A stretch of 53,380 bases of DNA from Chthoniobacterales bacterium (lineage in GTDB: Bacteria > Verrucomicrobiota > Verrucomicrobiia > Chthoniobacterales > UBA10450). Under the pieces are notes generated by a model that worked only from the letters and a program-made list of their open reading frames with translations, ran no database searches and was not told the origin of the DNA. Below are positions 32,667 through 41,363 of the stretch, one piece after another (within the stretch, counting starts at the first letter, position 1; each line of letters begins with the position of its first letter). The stretch lies in contig JACDGS010000030.1 in NCBI GenBank assembly GCA_013821455.1, forward strand, positions 1 through 53,380, written 5' to 3'. The translations under genes were made by a program, and so were the position numbers.

Positions 32667-33507
32667 CTTTGGCTACCACTTTGCCCGTTGGGAAGGAAGT
32701 TGGTGCCGCAAGAGTTATCGCGCCGCTTTACCTCTCGTGGTCCGGCTTCCTCTCAGGATACCAGGTGATATGGCCTTTAACGTTTTCTCCTATTCGAGCG
32801 AAGACTCACTTCCGGAGCAGGTGCGCTCGATACGTTCCTTTCTTCGCCACGTGGGACGGCCAACAAGGTTTACCGTGGTCTCCGATGGTTCGCACTCCTC
32901 CGCGAGTATTCGGCTTTTGCGAGCAATCGACCCTGCAGTCTCTGTCGAATCGAGCGGTCAACATCTGCCTCCTGGCCTGCCCGAGAAATTTCTTCGCTAT
33001 GTCTCAATTCATCCCACGGGAAAGCAGCTTGGACTGATTATGTCTTTGCCACGCGATAATGAACCGGCGCTATATGCCGACTCGGATGTCTTATTCTTCC
33101 CCGGCGCCAAAGCTCTCACTACGCTTGCCGAAGACCACGCTATCTCTGCGTACTATCTCTCCGATTGTCGTGACGATTCTAACGACAAACGGATTTTTCG
33201 CAGCCAGGAGGAAGAGTTAGACCCGGTTAATACCGGCCTGCTCCTTCTTTTCCGAAAACTCGATTGGTCGTTAGCTATCCAGCGCTTTCGTGAACTTAAA
33301 AGCGATCCTACTTTCTTTACTAACCAGACACTGACTCATCTCACCATGCATGCGAACGGCGCGCGTCCACTCGATGCGCGACGGTTTGTGCTCAAGCTGG
33401 ATGATCAGTTTATCTATCCCGATCGCTATGCGAGTCGCGAGATCGTACTCCGGCATTACGTAAATCCGGTGCGGCACAAGTTATGGACGCGACTTCTTTG
33501 GAGCTAG
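32653..33507 (+). CDS. Putative glycosyltransferase, GT-A-like, family not recognised
   Basis: This 284-residue protein resembles nucleotide-diphospho-sugar transferases. A DxD-type metal motif is visible in PALYADSDVLFFPG, and a long loop ELDPVNTGLLLLFRKLDW precedes it in the substrate region. Near the N-terminus is FNVFSYSSEDSLPEQVRSIRSFL, as in sugar transferases that read a displaced donor. It overlaps the flippase by 14 bases and the next gene's open frame, so translation is probably coupled. The start could be ATG 32653 or ATG 32770 (MAFNVFSYSS), which better fits the family's usual opening. Donor and acceptor are unknown. Confidence 0.65.
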   Translation: MRLPNFGYHFARWEGSWCRKSYRAALPLVVRLPLRIPGDMAFNVFSYSSEDSLPEQVRSIRSFLRHVGRPTRFTVVSDGSHSSASIRLLRAIDPAVSVESSGQHLPPGLPEKFLRYVSIHPTGKQLGLIMSLPRDNEPALYADSDVLFFPGAKALTTLAEDHAISAYYLSDCRDDSNDKRIFRSQEEELDPVNTGLLLLFRKLDWSLAIQRFRELKSDPTFFTNQTLTHLTMHANGARPLDARRFVLKLDDQFIYPDRYASREIVLRHYVNPVRHKLWTRLLWS

Positions 33508-33539
33508 CCGCCGCGCAAGGAACGCGTTGCTCCGACAAT

Positions 33540-34757
33540 ATGTCCTTGCGCATTCTCATTGTCGTTGATCTTCCGTGGGATATACGGCTCGGAGCTTGTC
33601 GGGTTCTCACGGAGCTAACCGATCAATGGCGGGCGCTGGGACATAGCGTAGAGCTCTTCAGTTTTACCGAAGCCTTTCCCGGTGCGCGCGCCACACGCTG
33701 GCTTTTCGCGCTTCAAAAAGCTTCCTTCCCGCGCAAAGCGGCGGCTTTCATTCGCGCTCACAGTGAGCGCTTCGATATCATAGACGCTATCATAGGGTCC
33801 CTTCCCTATTCCGCCGCAGAGTTGAACTTCAACGGCTTGGTCGTTGCGCGCTCCATCGGCTTGTATCGCGCCTACGATCGCTTCGAGAGAAGCGTCGAAC
33901 AACGCTGGCCACATCCGCGCCGCGGCACTGTCATTGGACGCCTGTTCTACGGCTTCGCTCGACACCTTTCCTGGCGCGCGTCGGAGAGAGCGGTCCATAA
34001 GGCCGGCTTACTCAATGTGCCTAACGAGGAAGAGGCCGTGTGCCTGCGCGAGGAAGCTGGAGTAACAAACCGGATCTTGGTGCAACCCTACGGACTTACC
34101 ACGGAGTATCGCAAGGATTTGTCCGCTTCCGCGTCCCCGTGCGTGCAACGACTTGGCGAAGAGCGCGTCTGCTTTATAGGTATGTGGAGCCCGCGCAAAG
34201 GCGCTTATGACTGGGCGCGAATCATTTCGCGCCTGCGTGAGTTAGTTCCAACAGTGAGATTCCGCTTTCTCGGAATCATGACTGACTCCGCTGCGCTTCG
34301 ACGGGACCTTGGTAGTTCTTTGGACGACATCGAGCTGATCCCGGATTACCAGCCCAGCGAGTTACCAGGTTTGCTCGCTGACTGCACCGTCGGCGCGTTC
34401 CCTAGTTACGCGGAAGGATTTGGCCTCGCGGTCCTGGACCAACTCGCCGCGGGTCTACCCACCGTGGCTTACGACGTCGCTGGTCCGCGTGACATCCTCG
34501 CGCGCCATCTACCAAGCCTTTTGATCCAGAAGGGCGAGGTCGAGGCTTTCGCTATAGCTCTAAGTGATATCCTGCGCGCTCCTGTCGCCGAATACGAAAA
34601 GATTTCGCAGACCTGTCAGGCGATCGCATCCGAATTCTCTTGGGATGAGATCGCTCAAACTACTCTTCGCACTTATCAACTGGCGTTGGTCGAGAAGGTT
34701 GCCCGGCGAGATGACACGCCTGCTCGTGGTCGAATGTCGTTCAAGGTAGCTCTGTAA
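33540..34757 (+). CDS. Glycosyltransferase, GT4-like
   Basis: This is a GT-B enzyme of about 405 residues. The frame is open from 33483, but ATG 33540 gives the standard opening MSLRILIVVDLPWDIRLGACR. The C-terminal domain has RVCFIGMWSPRKGAYDWARI and the donor-binding stretch GAFPSYAEGFGLAVLDQLAAG, where the second Glu of EGFG normally contacts the sugar nucleotide. It is expected to add one sugar to the EPS repeat unit at the inner face of the membrane. The stop TAA and next ATG overlap by one base (TAATG). A copy of the 9-mer at 34019 encodes a Pro-Asn-Glu word. Confidence 0.85.
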   Translation: MSLRILIVVDLPWDIRLGACRVLTELTDQWRALGHSVELFSFTEAFPGARATRWLFALQKASFPRKAAAFIRAHSERFDIIDAIIGSLPYSAAELNFNGLVVARSIGLYRAYDRFERSVEQRWPHPRRGTVIGRLFYGFARHLSWRASERAVHKAGLLNVPNEEEAVCLREEAGVTNRILVQPYGLTTEYRKDLSASASPCVQRLGEERVCFIGMWSPRKGAYDWARIISRLRELVPTVRFRFLGIMTDSAALRRDLGSSLDDIELIPDYQPSELPGLLADCTVGAFPSYAEGFGLAVLDQLAAGLPTVAYDVAGPRDILARHLPSLLIQKGEVEAFAIALSDILRAPVAEYEKISQTCQAIASEFSWDEIAQTTLRTYQLALVEKVARRDDTPARGRMSFKVAL

Positions 34758-35737
34758 TGATCGATCCGAATTCAATGCCTAACGAGCGTAACTCTAGCTC
34801 CAGCCGATCGATCATCTGCACCCTCTTCGAAGGCGACTATCACCTTGGCCTTGGCGCTCTGATCAACTCCCTTTACGCGCGTGGTTTTAGAGGAGAGTTA
34901 TATGCTGGTTTTCGCGGAGAGCTGCCTCCATGGACGCGCACCCGGGCACAGAAGAACGGTGCAGGCTGGCTCTATCAGGTCGGCGAAGGTTATAACATTC
35001 ATTTTCTGCCGGTCTCGACGGAGAAGCACCTAAATAATTATAAGGCTGACTTTGTCCTCGCACTCATGAGTCAGCTCGGTCCGGAGACCGAGAAATTCTT
35101 CTTTTTCGATCCGGACATCATCGTCCGCGTCGAATGGGATTTCTTCGAACGTTGGGCTGCTCAAGGTATCGCCGTCTGCGAAGATATTAATGACTACCTG
35201 CCCCGAAACCATCCTGTCCGGCAGGCTTGGAAGGAATACGCGCGCCAGCATGAGTTACCCATCCGGCAGGAACAGGACAGGTTTTACAACGGAGGATTCT
35301 TCGGCTTGCGCCGGGAGGAGAAAGACTTTCTCGAATGCTGGAAGGAACTCTTCGAGCTGCGCGCGCGCAACGGCGCCGATCTTGGCGGCCTCAGGCTTTG
35401 TGAGTTTAGCTACCCTTATCTCTCGAACGACCAGGACCTGATGAACTTGGCTCTTATGTTAGTCGATCACACGATCAGCGGCATAGGTCCTGAAGGGATG
35501 GGCTTTCGGCCCGGCGGCTATGTCATGTCTCATGCAGCGGGTGAAATTAAGAGTTGGCGCAAGCGCTTTGTCTGGGAAGCACTCAAAGGACGCGCGCCGA
35601 CCGGAATGGATAAGGAGTTCGTGCAATACACCCGAACGCCGATCGAGGTCTGCTCGGGACCGCAGCTCGCGCTGAAGCGGATGGCGGTCAAAGTAGGCTC
35701 GCTCATCGGTCGTTTCTATGCGCGCGGCGGAGTGTGA
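34757..35737 (+). CDS. Putative glycosyltransferase, GT-A-like, DPD motif
   Basis: This 326-residue protein resembles nucleotide-diphospho-sugar transferases. The N-terminus reads IICTLFEGDYHLGLGALINSL, and the metal site is KFFFFDPDIIV. Further on are RFYNGGFFGLRREE and LSNDQDLMNLAL, typical of glycosyltransferases that hold acceptor and donor in one pocket. It shares the unusual type, but not obvious close sequence, with the gene at 32653. It begins at the previous stop. A copy of the 9-mer (34777) is near its start and encodes MPNER. A gap of 56 bases follows, then the next gene. Sugar specificity unknown. Confidence 0.7.
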   Translation: MIDPNSMPNERNSSSSRSIICTLFEGDYHLGLGALINSLYARGFRGELYAGFRGELPPWTRTRAQKNGAGWLYQVGEGYNIHFLPVSTEKHLNNYKADFVLALMSQLGPETEKFFFFDPDIIVRVEWDFFERWAAQGIAVCEDINDYLPRNHPVRQAWKEYARQHELPIRQEQDRFYNGGFFGLRREEKDFLECWKELFELRARNGADLGGLRLCEFSYPYLSNDQDLMNLALMLVDHTISGIGPEGMGFRPGGYVMSHAAGEIKSWRKRFVWEALKGRAPTGMDKEFVQYTRTPIEVCSGPQLALKRMAVKVGSLIGRFYARGGV

Positions 35738-35793
35738 GGGACAAGCGCTGAGCGCACGGGAGCGCAGCGTCGAGTCCTTTACTCGTTAGGCTA

Positions 35794-36789
35794 ATGAATA
35801 ACGATCGCTCGATTCTCCAAATTGTTCCGCGCGCGCCTGGCGGCCGCGAAGGAGTGGGAGACTATGCCGGCATCCTCTCGGCCAAGCTGGAAGAGAACTA
35901 CGGTTATCGCACCATCTTCGCGACCGCCGCCGAACTCGTGCGGAAAGATTGGCGGGCCCCAGCGGCGATTGCGGTCGTGTTGCACTATGTTAACTACGGT
36001 TACGATCCACGCGGAGTGCCGTCATGGCTGCCCCGGAGGCTGGAAGAGATTCAACGCGGCGGCGGGCGGCTCATTACTATCTTTCACGAACTCTATGCTG
36101 AGCGTTCATGGCGTCGCAGCGCCTTTTGGCTGCAGCCCTGGCAGAAGCGCATCGCGCGAGCGATAGCGAAACGCTCCGCGCTTTGCCTCGTGAGCAGCGC
36201 TGTTCTGGCTGACCAGCTGCGCGCTCTCACGCGTGAGGCGCGAATTCTCGTTAGGCCGGTCATCTCTACCTTTGGCGAGCCTAAACTCACAGCGGAACAG
36301 ATTAACAATCGCTCCCCGCAACGCTGGGTCATCTGCGGCGGCACGGACTTAGTGCTGCGCTCGCTAAAATCATTCCCCGGGAAGGGTGACTTATATGTCG
36401 TCGGAGGCGCGGAGCAGAGCGAGATTCGTCGCGTTCTGGATCAGGCACATTATTTGCCGGACGTCGAAGCAGAGAAGGCTTCGGCTGTTCTGTCTTCGTG
36501 CAGTTATGGTTGGCTCGACTACTTCGAAAGCTCTGCCGTTCCGACCGCGGCCATTCTTAAATCGACTGCCTTTGCTGCCTATTGCGCACATGGAGTTATT
36601 CCGGTGTTTCCTCTAAGTGGTTCCACCATCGCCCTCGGTGCCGATGCTTTACCCGGCCCCTTTTACCCTGAAAATCTGCCGTCCGAAAGTGCGCGACCAG
36701 AAGTAGCACAGGCCACCTATGACTGGTATGGCCGCAACGCTTCCTCGGCTCATCTCGCTGCTACCGTAGCAGAAGCCATCGCGTCATGA
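35794..36789 (+). CDS. Putative glycosyltransferase (GT-B-like), poorly conserved
   Basis: This 331-residue protein opens SILQIVPRAPGGREGVGDYAG, a common start for GT-B glycosyltransferases. It continues with LHYVNYGYDPRGVP, ITIFHELYAE and a middle CLVSSAVLADQL, but its C-terminal half lacks a clear EGFG donor motif. It could be a shortened or degenerate transferase. The gap before it holds a copy of the 9-mer (35783-35791) that ends two bases before the ATG, and the gene overlaps the next start by four bases (ATGA). Assignment is by position in a glycosyltransferase run and by the N-terminal resemblance. Confidence 0.6.
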   Translation: MNNDRSILQIVPRAPGGREGVGDYAGILSAKLEENYGYRTIFATAAELVRKDWRAPAAIAVVLHYVNYGYDPRGVPSWLPRRLEEIQRGGGRLITIFHELYAERSWRRSAFWLQPWQKRIARAIAKRSALCLVSSAVLADQLRALTREARILVRPVISTFGEPKLTAEQINNRSPQRWVICGGTDLVLRSLKSFPGKGDLYVVGGAEQSEIRRVLDQAHYLPDVEAEKASAVLSSCSYGWLDYFESSAVPTAAILKSTAFAAYCAHGVIPVFPLSGSTIALGADALPGPFYPENLPSESARPEVAQATYDWYGRNASSAHLAATVAEAIAS

Positions 36790-37640
36790 ATCCAGCGAGA
36801 TTGCTAGTGGTTCATTGGAACCAGCCTGACGCCTGCGCAGCAACCGTATGCGCATTGCTCGCGCAACAGGTTTCGCTGCAAGTTACCGTGATCGATAATC
36901 ATTCCGAAGAAGCAGCTTTTCAGCAATTGCGAGCGAGCTTGGGCCCGGAAATCGAGATCGTTAGGCTGGAGACTAATCGCGGCTGGGGTGGCGCGCTCAA
37001 CGTCCTTCTCCAGCGCTGGCTAAGTGAAGAGACAAGTTCTTATTGTTTCATCAGCGCGCATGACACAAGAGTGGAAGCCGATTGCCTGCGGTTCCTCCTC
37101 AAGGCGGCGGAAGGAGACCCGCGTCTTGGGATTGTTTGTCCGCAATATCCGGAGCCTTTCGTGGCGAAGCTTTCCAGCCTTCGGGGCGTGCATCCGGAAA
37201 CAGTTGTGCCGCGTGAACCTGGCGTCGTTCAGGAAGTCGATGCACCACATGGGACACTTATGCTCGTTAGGCGTGAATGTTTACAAGAGATAGGTCTCTT
37301 CGACGAGCGTTACTTTGCTTACGGCGACGAACACGAGCTGGGCGCACGCGCTCGTCGCCGTGGTTGGAAGGTAGCGATGGTCTGGGGTGCTATCGTGATC
37401 AATCCCGGTACCTGGACGGCCAGTGCCTTACGCAGCTACCTGTTTGCACGTAACTCTCTTTTATTGGTCCACGATTATTTCGGCCCGCCCGCCGCGTGGC
37501 TGCGCGGAGTGCTTCTTCTTGGCAATACACTGCTTTTGCTTGTCTCTGCACAGAAAGACGAAGTTTTCTCCGCACGCGCGCGCTGGCAGGGGGTGTCCGA
37601 TCACTTCGCTGGTCGCTACGGCAAGCCGAAGCTGCGATGA
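36786..37640 (+). CDS. Glycosyltransferase family 2 (rhamnosyltransferase-like)
   Basis: This is a 284-residue GT-A enzyme. The N-terminus reads LLVVHWNQPDACAATVCALL with VTVIDNHSEEAAF, the donor-binding start of GT2. A region EIVRLETNRGWGGALNVLLQRW and FISAHDTRV supplies the metal-binding DxD-like site. Further on are VDAPHGTLMLVRRECLQEIGLFDERYF, the classic acceptor-side segment of rhamnosyltransferases, and a late hydrophobic segment (WLRGVLLLGNTLLLLV) that may anchor it. It overlaps the upstream and downstream genes by four bases each. Rhamnose is a guess from family resemblance. Confidence 0.85.
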   Translation: MNPARLLVVHWNQPDACAATVCALLAQQVSLQVTVIDNHSEEAAFQQLRASLGPEIEIVRLETNRGWGGALNVLLQRWLSEETSSYCFISAHDTRVEADCLRFLLKAAEGDPRLGIVCPQYPEPFVAKLSSLRGVHPETVVPREPGVVQEVDAPHGTLMLVRRECLQEIGLFDERYFAYGDEHELGARARRRGWKVAMVWGAIVINPGTWTASALRSYLFARNSLLLVHDYFGPPAAWLRGVLLLGNTLLLLVSAQKDEVFSARARWQGVSDHFAGRYGKPKLR

Positions 37641-38638
37641 AGATTCTTATCTCCTCGCATGCCTTTGCGCCCAGCATCGGCGGCATTGAGACAGTTACCG
37701 CGCTCCTCGCGCGAGAGTTTGTGCGCGCGGGTCACGATGTAATTCTCGTTACCCAGACCGCGGAGCAAAACCAAGATGAGTATCCTTTCCGTGTGATCCG
37801 GCGCCCATCGTTAGGCGAACTGATGCGCGCGTTGCATTGGTGTGATGTTTTTTGGCAGAATAACCTCAGCTTGCGCACGATTTGGCCGGCTCTGCTTCAG
37901 CGCATTCCCGTGGTGATTACTCATCAAGGCTCCTATTGTCGGCGGCCTTCAGGAATCGATCTTGTGCAGCGGGTGAAACGGGCCGTCGTGCAGCGAAAGA
38001 TAAGTGTGGCTATCAGCGCGGCCGTAGCGGCGTGTTTCGATCAACCTTCAATAGTTATCGCGAACCCATTCGATGCGGGGCTTTTCAGGTCCGGCCCGAC
38101 GCCGACCGAGCGCCCTAACGACCTTGTCTTTCTGGGACGTCTGGTGAGTGAGAAAGGTGTCGATGTGTTGCTGCGCGCACTCGCGCAGCTTCCGGGAGTC
38201 GGCCTAACGATTATAGGACTGGGTCCCGAGACGTTTTCCCTGCAGGCCCTAACCAAGAACCTGGGATTGGACGAGCGAGTCAGCTTTGTCGGCGCGAAGC
38301 GGGACGCTGACTTGGTTGCGTCTTTGCAGGAGCACAAAATCCTGGTTGTTCCTTCGCTTTATGATGAGCCCTTTGGCGTTGTGGCCTTGGAAGGAATCGC
38401 CTGCGGTTGCGTGGTCGTGGGTTCGAGCGGCGGTGGTCTGCCGGAAGCGATCGGACCGTGTGGAGTTACTTTTCCGAACGGCGATGTCGCCGCGCTCGCG
38501 GCCGCCCTAGCCAGACTTCTCACGGAGCCTAACGAACGGACTCGTCTGGCAGCGAATGGACCGCAGCATCTCGCCCGCTTTCATCCCGCAGTAATCGCGC
38601 GGGCCTATCTCGATCTTTTTGCCGACCAACTCCGGTGA
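37637..38638 (+). CDS. Glycosyltransferase, GT4
   Basis: This is a 333-residue GT-B enzyme. The frame is open from 37496, but ATG 37637 starts the normal MKILISSHAFAPSIGGIETV opening and overlaps the upstream stop (ATGA). The C-terminal domain has LVFLGRLVSEKGVDVLLRAL, the donor-domain segment common in GT4, and ILVVPSLYDEPFGVVALEG, where Glu and Phe-Gly form the donor pocket. It then has a G-rich loop (CVVVGSSGGGLPE). One copy of the 9-mer at 38202 encodes part of VGLTIIGLG. It ends at the GTG start of the next gene (GTGA overlap). Confidence 0.9.
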   Translation: MKILISSHAFAPSIGGIETVTALLAREFVRAGHDVILVTQTAEQNQDEYPFRVIRRPSLGELMRALHWCDVFWQNNLSLRTIWPALLQRIPVVITHQGSYCRRPSGIDLVQRVKRAVVQRKISVAISAAVAACFDQPSIVIANPFDAGLFRSGPTPTERPNDLVFLGRLVSEKGVDVLLRALAQLPGVGLTIIGLGPETFSLQALTKNLGLDERVSFVGAKRDADLVASLQEHKILVVPSLYDEPFGVVALEGIACGCVVVGSSGGGLPEAIGPCGVTFPNGDVAALAAALARLLTEPNERTRLAANGPQHLARFHPAVIARAYLDLFADQLR

Positions 38639-39882
38639 TTCTTCTCTCTCATCCCACGGCGAATCAAAACGTCCGCCAGACCGCTCTTGCGCTGGCAGAC
38701 GCTGATTTGCTCGGAGAGTTTTGGACCTGTGTAAACTGGCGCCAGGGAAGCGTGCTGGATCGTTCGTTAGGCACGATGAGCCGCATTCGCAACGAGCTGC
38801 GCCGACGTTCCTTTCCGGAAAAGCTGGCGCCGTATCTGCATACCTATTCGTGGCGGGAATGGGGCCGCCAGTTAGCCGGCCAGGCAGGATGGAAGAGCCT
38901 AACGAGAGAAGAACACGGTTTGTTCAGTGTGGACGCGATCTATTCCTCGCTCGATCGGCGGGTGGCGCGTCGGCTAACTCAAGCCGCTAACTTTCGCGCG
39001 GTGTATGCCTATGACGCGGGTGCGCTTGAGACCTTTCGCGAGGCGAAGCGACGCGGCTATAAGTGCATTTACGAACATCCGATCATTTACTGGCGGAAAG
39101 TGCGCGAGCTTCAACGCGAGGAAGCGGAACTGCATCCGGAATGGGCGCCGACTTTGGGCGCGCTTGCGGATAGCGATGAAAAACTTGCGCGCAAAGACGA
39201 GGAGCTATCGCTGGCCGATCTGGTGATTACAGCGAGTAGTTTTTCCAGGGATAGTCTCGCGGCTGCCCCTTCTCTCCACGCCCCGGTAAGAGTGATTCCT
39301 TACGGGACGGATTCCCTGGGCGAAAAAGCTCCGCCTAACGAGTATAAGACTAAATTACGTGTCCTCTTCGTCGGTTCGCTTACGCAGGCTAAAGGATTGG
39401 GTTACTTGCTCGAAGCGGTCGCACAACTTAAAGGCGAAATTGAACTCACCCTTATCGGTCGCCGAGTAAGCGATAGTATTCCCAGCCCGGCGCTGCTCAG
39501 CACCTACCGCTGGATTCCTTCTCTTCCCCATGGCGAATTGTTAGCAGAGATGTCCCGTCATGATGTGCTCGTTTTGCCATCGCTCCATGAAGGGTTTGGC
39601 CTGGTCATGAGCGAAGCGATGAGTCAGGGCCTGGTCGTGATCACGACGCCAAATACCGCAGGCCCGGATCTGCTCACCGACGGCGTGAACGGGTTTCTCG
39701 TGCCGATTCGTTCCGCCGAGGCAATCGAGGAAAAACTGGCCCTTCTCACCCGGGAGCGCGACCGTCTCATCGCGATGCAACAGGCCGCGCGCGACCGAAC
39801 CGCCGCCGCGACATGGGAAAATTATCGCCAGGGCATCGTGCGAGTGGCACGAGAAGTGATGGAGAAAGGGGAAACGGCATGA
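38635..39882 (+). CDS. Glycosyltransferase, GT4
   Basis: This is a 415-residue GT-B enzyme starting with GTG at 38635, overlapping the previous stop. The N-terminus is ILLSHPTANQNVRQTALALADADLL. The C-terminal domain has RVLFVGSLTQAKGLGYLLEAV and the donor motif VLVLPSLHEGFGLVMSEAM, with Glu and Gly in place. The middle (KCIYEHPIIYWRKVRELQREE) is charged and helical, like GT4 enzymes acting on long lipid-linked acceptors. Three exact copies of the 9-mer lie inside (38764, 38897, 39333). The stop overlaps the polymerase start (ATGA). Confidence 0.9.
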   Translation: MILLSHPTANQNVRQTALALADADLLGEFWTCVNWRQGSVLDRSLGTMSRIRNELRRRSFPEKLAPYLHTYSWREWGRQLAGQAGWKSLTREEHGLFSVDAIYSSLDRRVARRLTQAANFRAVYAYDAGALETFREAKRRGYKCIYEHPIIYWRKVRELQREEAELHPEWAPTLGALADSDEKLARKDEELSLADLVITASSFSRDSLAAAPSLHAPVRVIPYGTDSLGEKAPPNEYKTKLRVLFVGSLTQAKGLGYLLEAVAQLKGEIELTLIGRRVSDSIPSPALLSTYRWIPSLPHGELLAEMSRHDVLVLPSLHEGFGLVMSEAMSQGLVVITTPNTAGPDLLTDGVNGFLVPIRSAEAIEEKLALLTRERDRLIAMQQAARDRTAAATWENYRQGIVRVAREVMEKGETA

Positions 39883-41363
39883 CGACTATTGCGGATTCGC
39901 GGGTGAGATCCGCCGAGGCTTCGATTCCCGCCGCGGGCGACCGCGCGCGCACCATCCGGAATATTCGCCGCCTGATCTGGCTTTATCTTGTGCTCCTCAT
40001 TTTTGAAGGTGCGCTCCGCAAATGGGTTTTCCCACAGCTTTCCGTGCCGCTGCTCATCATCCGCGATCCGGTCGCGATCTTGATTTACGCGCTGGCTTTT
40101 CGCGCGCGCGTTTTTCCCTTCAACGCCTACGTCATTTCCCTAACGATCATCGCGATTTTTTCCTGGGCCGCGGGCATCCTCGTCCTCTCGCCCTACGTGC
40201 CGATAAAAACCGTCCTGCTCATCACGGCCTATGGTGTGCGCTCGGATTTTCTCCATCTGCCGCTGATTTTCGTCCTGCCGGCGGTGCTGGATTTGGAAGA
40301 CGTGAAGCGGATCGGCTGGTGGACGATCGTTGGAATGATCCCGATGGCGCTCCTTATGGCGCTGCAATTTGAGTCGTCGCCGGAATCATTCCTGAATCGC
40401 GCGGCCGGCGTGGGCGAAGGCATGCAGCTCGGCGCGGGCGGCGGGAAAATTCGGCCGCCCGGAGTCTTCTCGTTTGTCTCCGGAACGATTTATTACTTGA
40501 GCTCGGTCGCCGCCTTCATGCTGCACGCGGTGCTCTCGAAACTTCCTTATCGCACATGGCTGCTGGCGGCCGCAGGCGGCGCACTCATCATCGGCATGGG
40601 CGTTTCCGGGAGCCGCTCGACTGTGCTCGCGGTTGGCGTGGTGGCGGCTTCCCTCGCACTCATCATCGTCGTTAGGCCAGCGCTCGTCGGGAAACTCGGA
40701 CGCTACCTCCTGCTCGCGGCGGTGGTGCTTTGGTTGATCACTTATCTGCCGGTGTTTCGCGAGGGTTTGGGCATTCTCTCCGATCGTTTCGTCGAGGGTG
40801 CGGAGTCCTCCGACTCGTCCGTTTTGCACGGACTGGTCACCCGCACTCTCGGCGATTTCATCGATGGATTGCAGGCGGTTTCGCGGGCGCCGCTCGGTGG
40901 TTTCGGCCTTGGCGTGGGTACCAATGGGGGCGCGAATTTTCTCGTCGGCCACGCCGAATTCCTCCTCGCCGAAAACGAATGGTCGCGCATTCTGTTGGAG
41001 AGCGGGCCGATTCTCGGGCTGGCCTTTTTGGCCTGGCGCTGCGCACTGACTTATCGCGTCTTCCGGATTGCTTTTCGCCAGCTAACCTACGGGAACACGC
41101 TGCCGCTTTTTCTCTTCAGCGCAGGTTGTCTCGTTCTCTTGGAAGGGCCGTTTGGGCAGCCGACCAGCCTCGGTTTTGCCGTGGCGCTCGGTGGTCTTGC
41201 CCTGGCGGCGCGGAATCCGGAGAACGACGAGGTCGAACCCGACGACGATGAGCCTAACGATATCGCCGAAACCACCCCGCCGCGCGTGCAGCGGCGCTCT
41301 CCCTACGCCGAGCGTTTGCATGGCGCGCGCGTGACTCGCTCACATGGTGCTGTTAATCGGTAA
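39879..41363 (+). CDS. O-antigen ligase/polymerase-like membrane protein (Wzy/WaaL-like)
   Basis: This is a membrane protein of about 494 residues with roughly ten hydrophobic segments. The frame is open from 39813, but ATG 39879 overlaps the upstream stop and suits the start. A large periplasmic loop sits between the later helices, with the motif APLGGFGLGVGTNGGANF followed by ENEWSRILLESGPILGLAFL, the typical Wzy/O-antigen ligase signature. It presumably polymerises or ligates EPS repeat units in the periplasm. The C-terminal tail (EVEPDDDEPNDIAET) is acidic and cytoplasmic. Copies of the 9-mer at 40669 and 41252 are inside. It overlaps the next gene by 20 bases. Confidence 0.85.
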   Translation: MTTIADSRVRSAEASIPAAGDRARTIRNIRRLIWLYLVLLIFEGALRKWVFPQLSVPLLIIRDPVAILIYALAFRARVFPFNAYVISLTIIAIFSWAAGILVLSPYVPIKTVLLITAYGVRSDFLHLPLIFVLPAVLDLEDVKRIGWWTIVGMIPMALLMALQFESSPESFLNRAAGVGEGMQLGAGGGKIRPPGVFSFVSGTIYYLSSVAAFMLHAVLSKLPYRTWLLAAAGGALIIGMGVSGSRSTVLAVGVVAASLALIIVVRPALVGKLGRYLLLAAVVLWLITYLPVFREGLGILSDRFVEGAESSDSSVLHGLVTRTLGDFIDGLQAVSRAPLGGFGLGVGTNGGANFLVGHAEFLLAENEWSRILLESGPILGLAFLAWRCALTYRVFRIAFRQLTYGNTLPLFLFSAGCLVLLEGPFGQPTSLGFAVALGGLALAARNPENDEVEPDDDEPNDIAETTPPRVQRRSPYAERLHGARVTRSHGAVNR

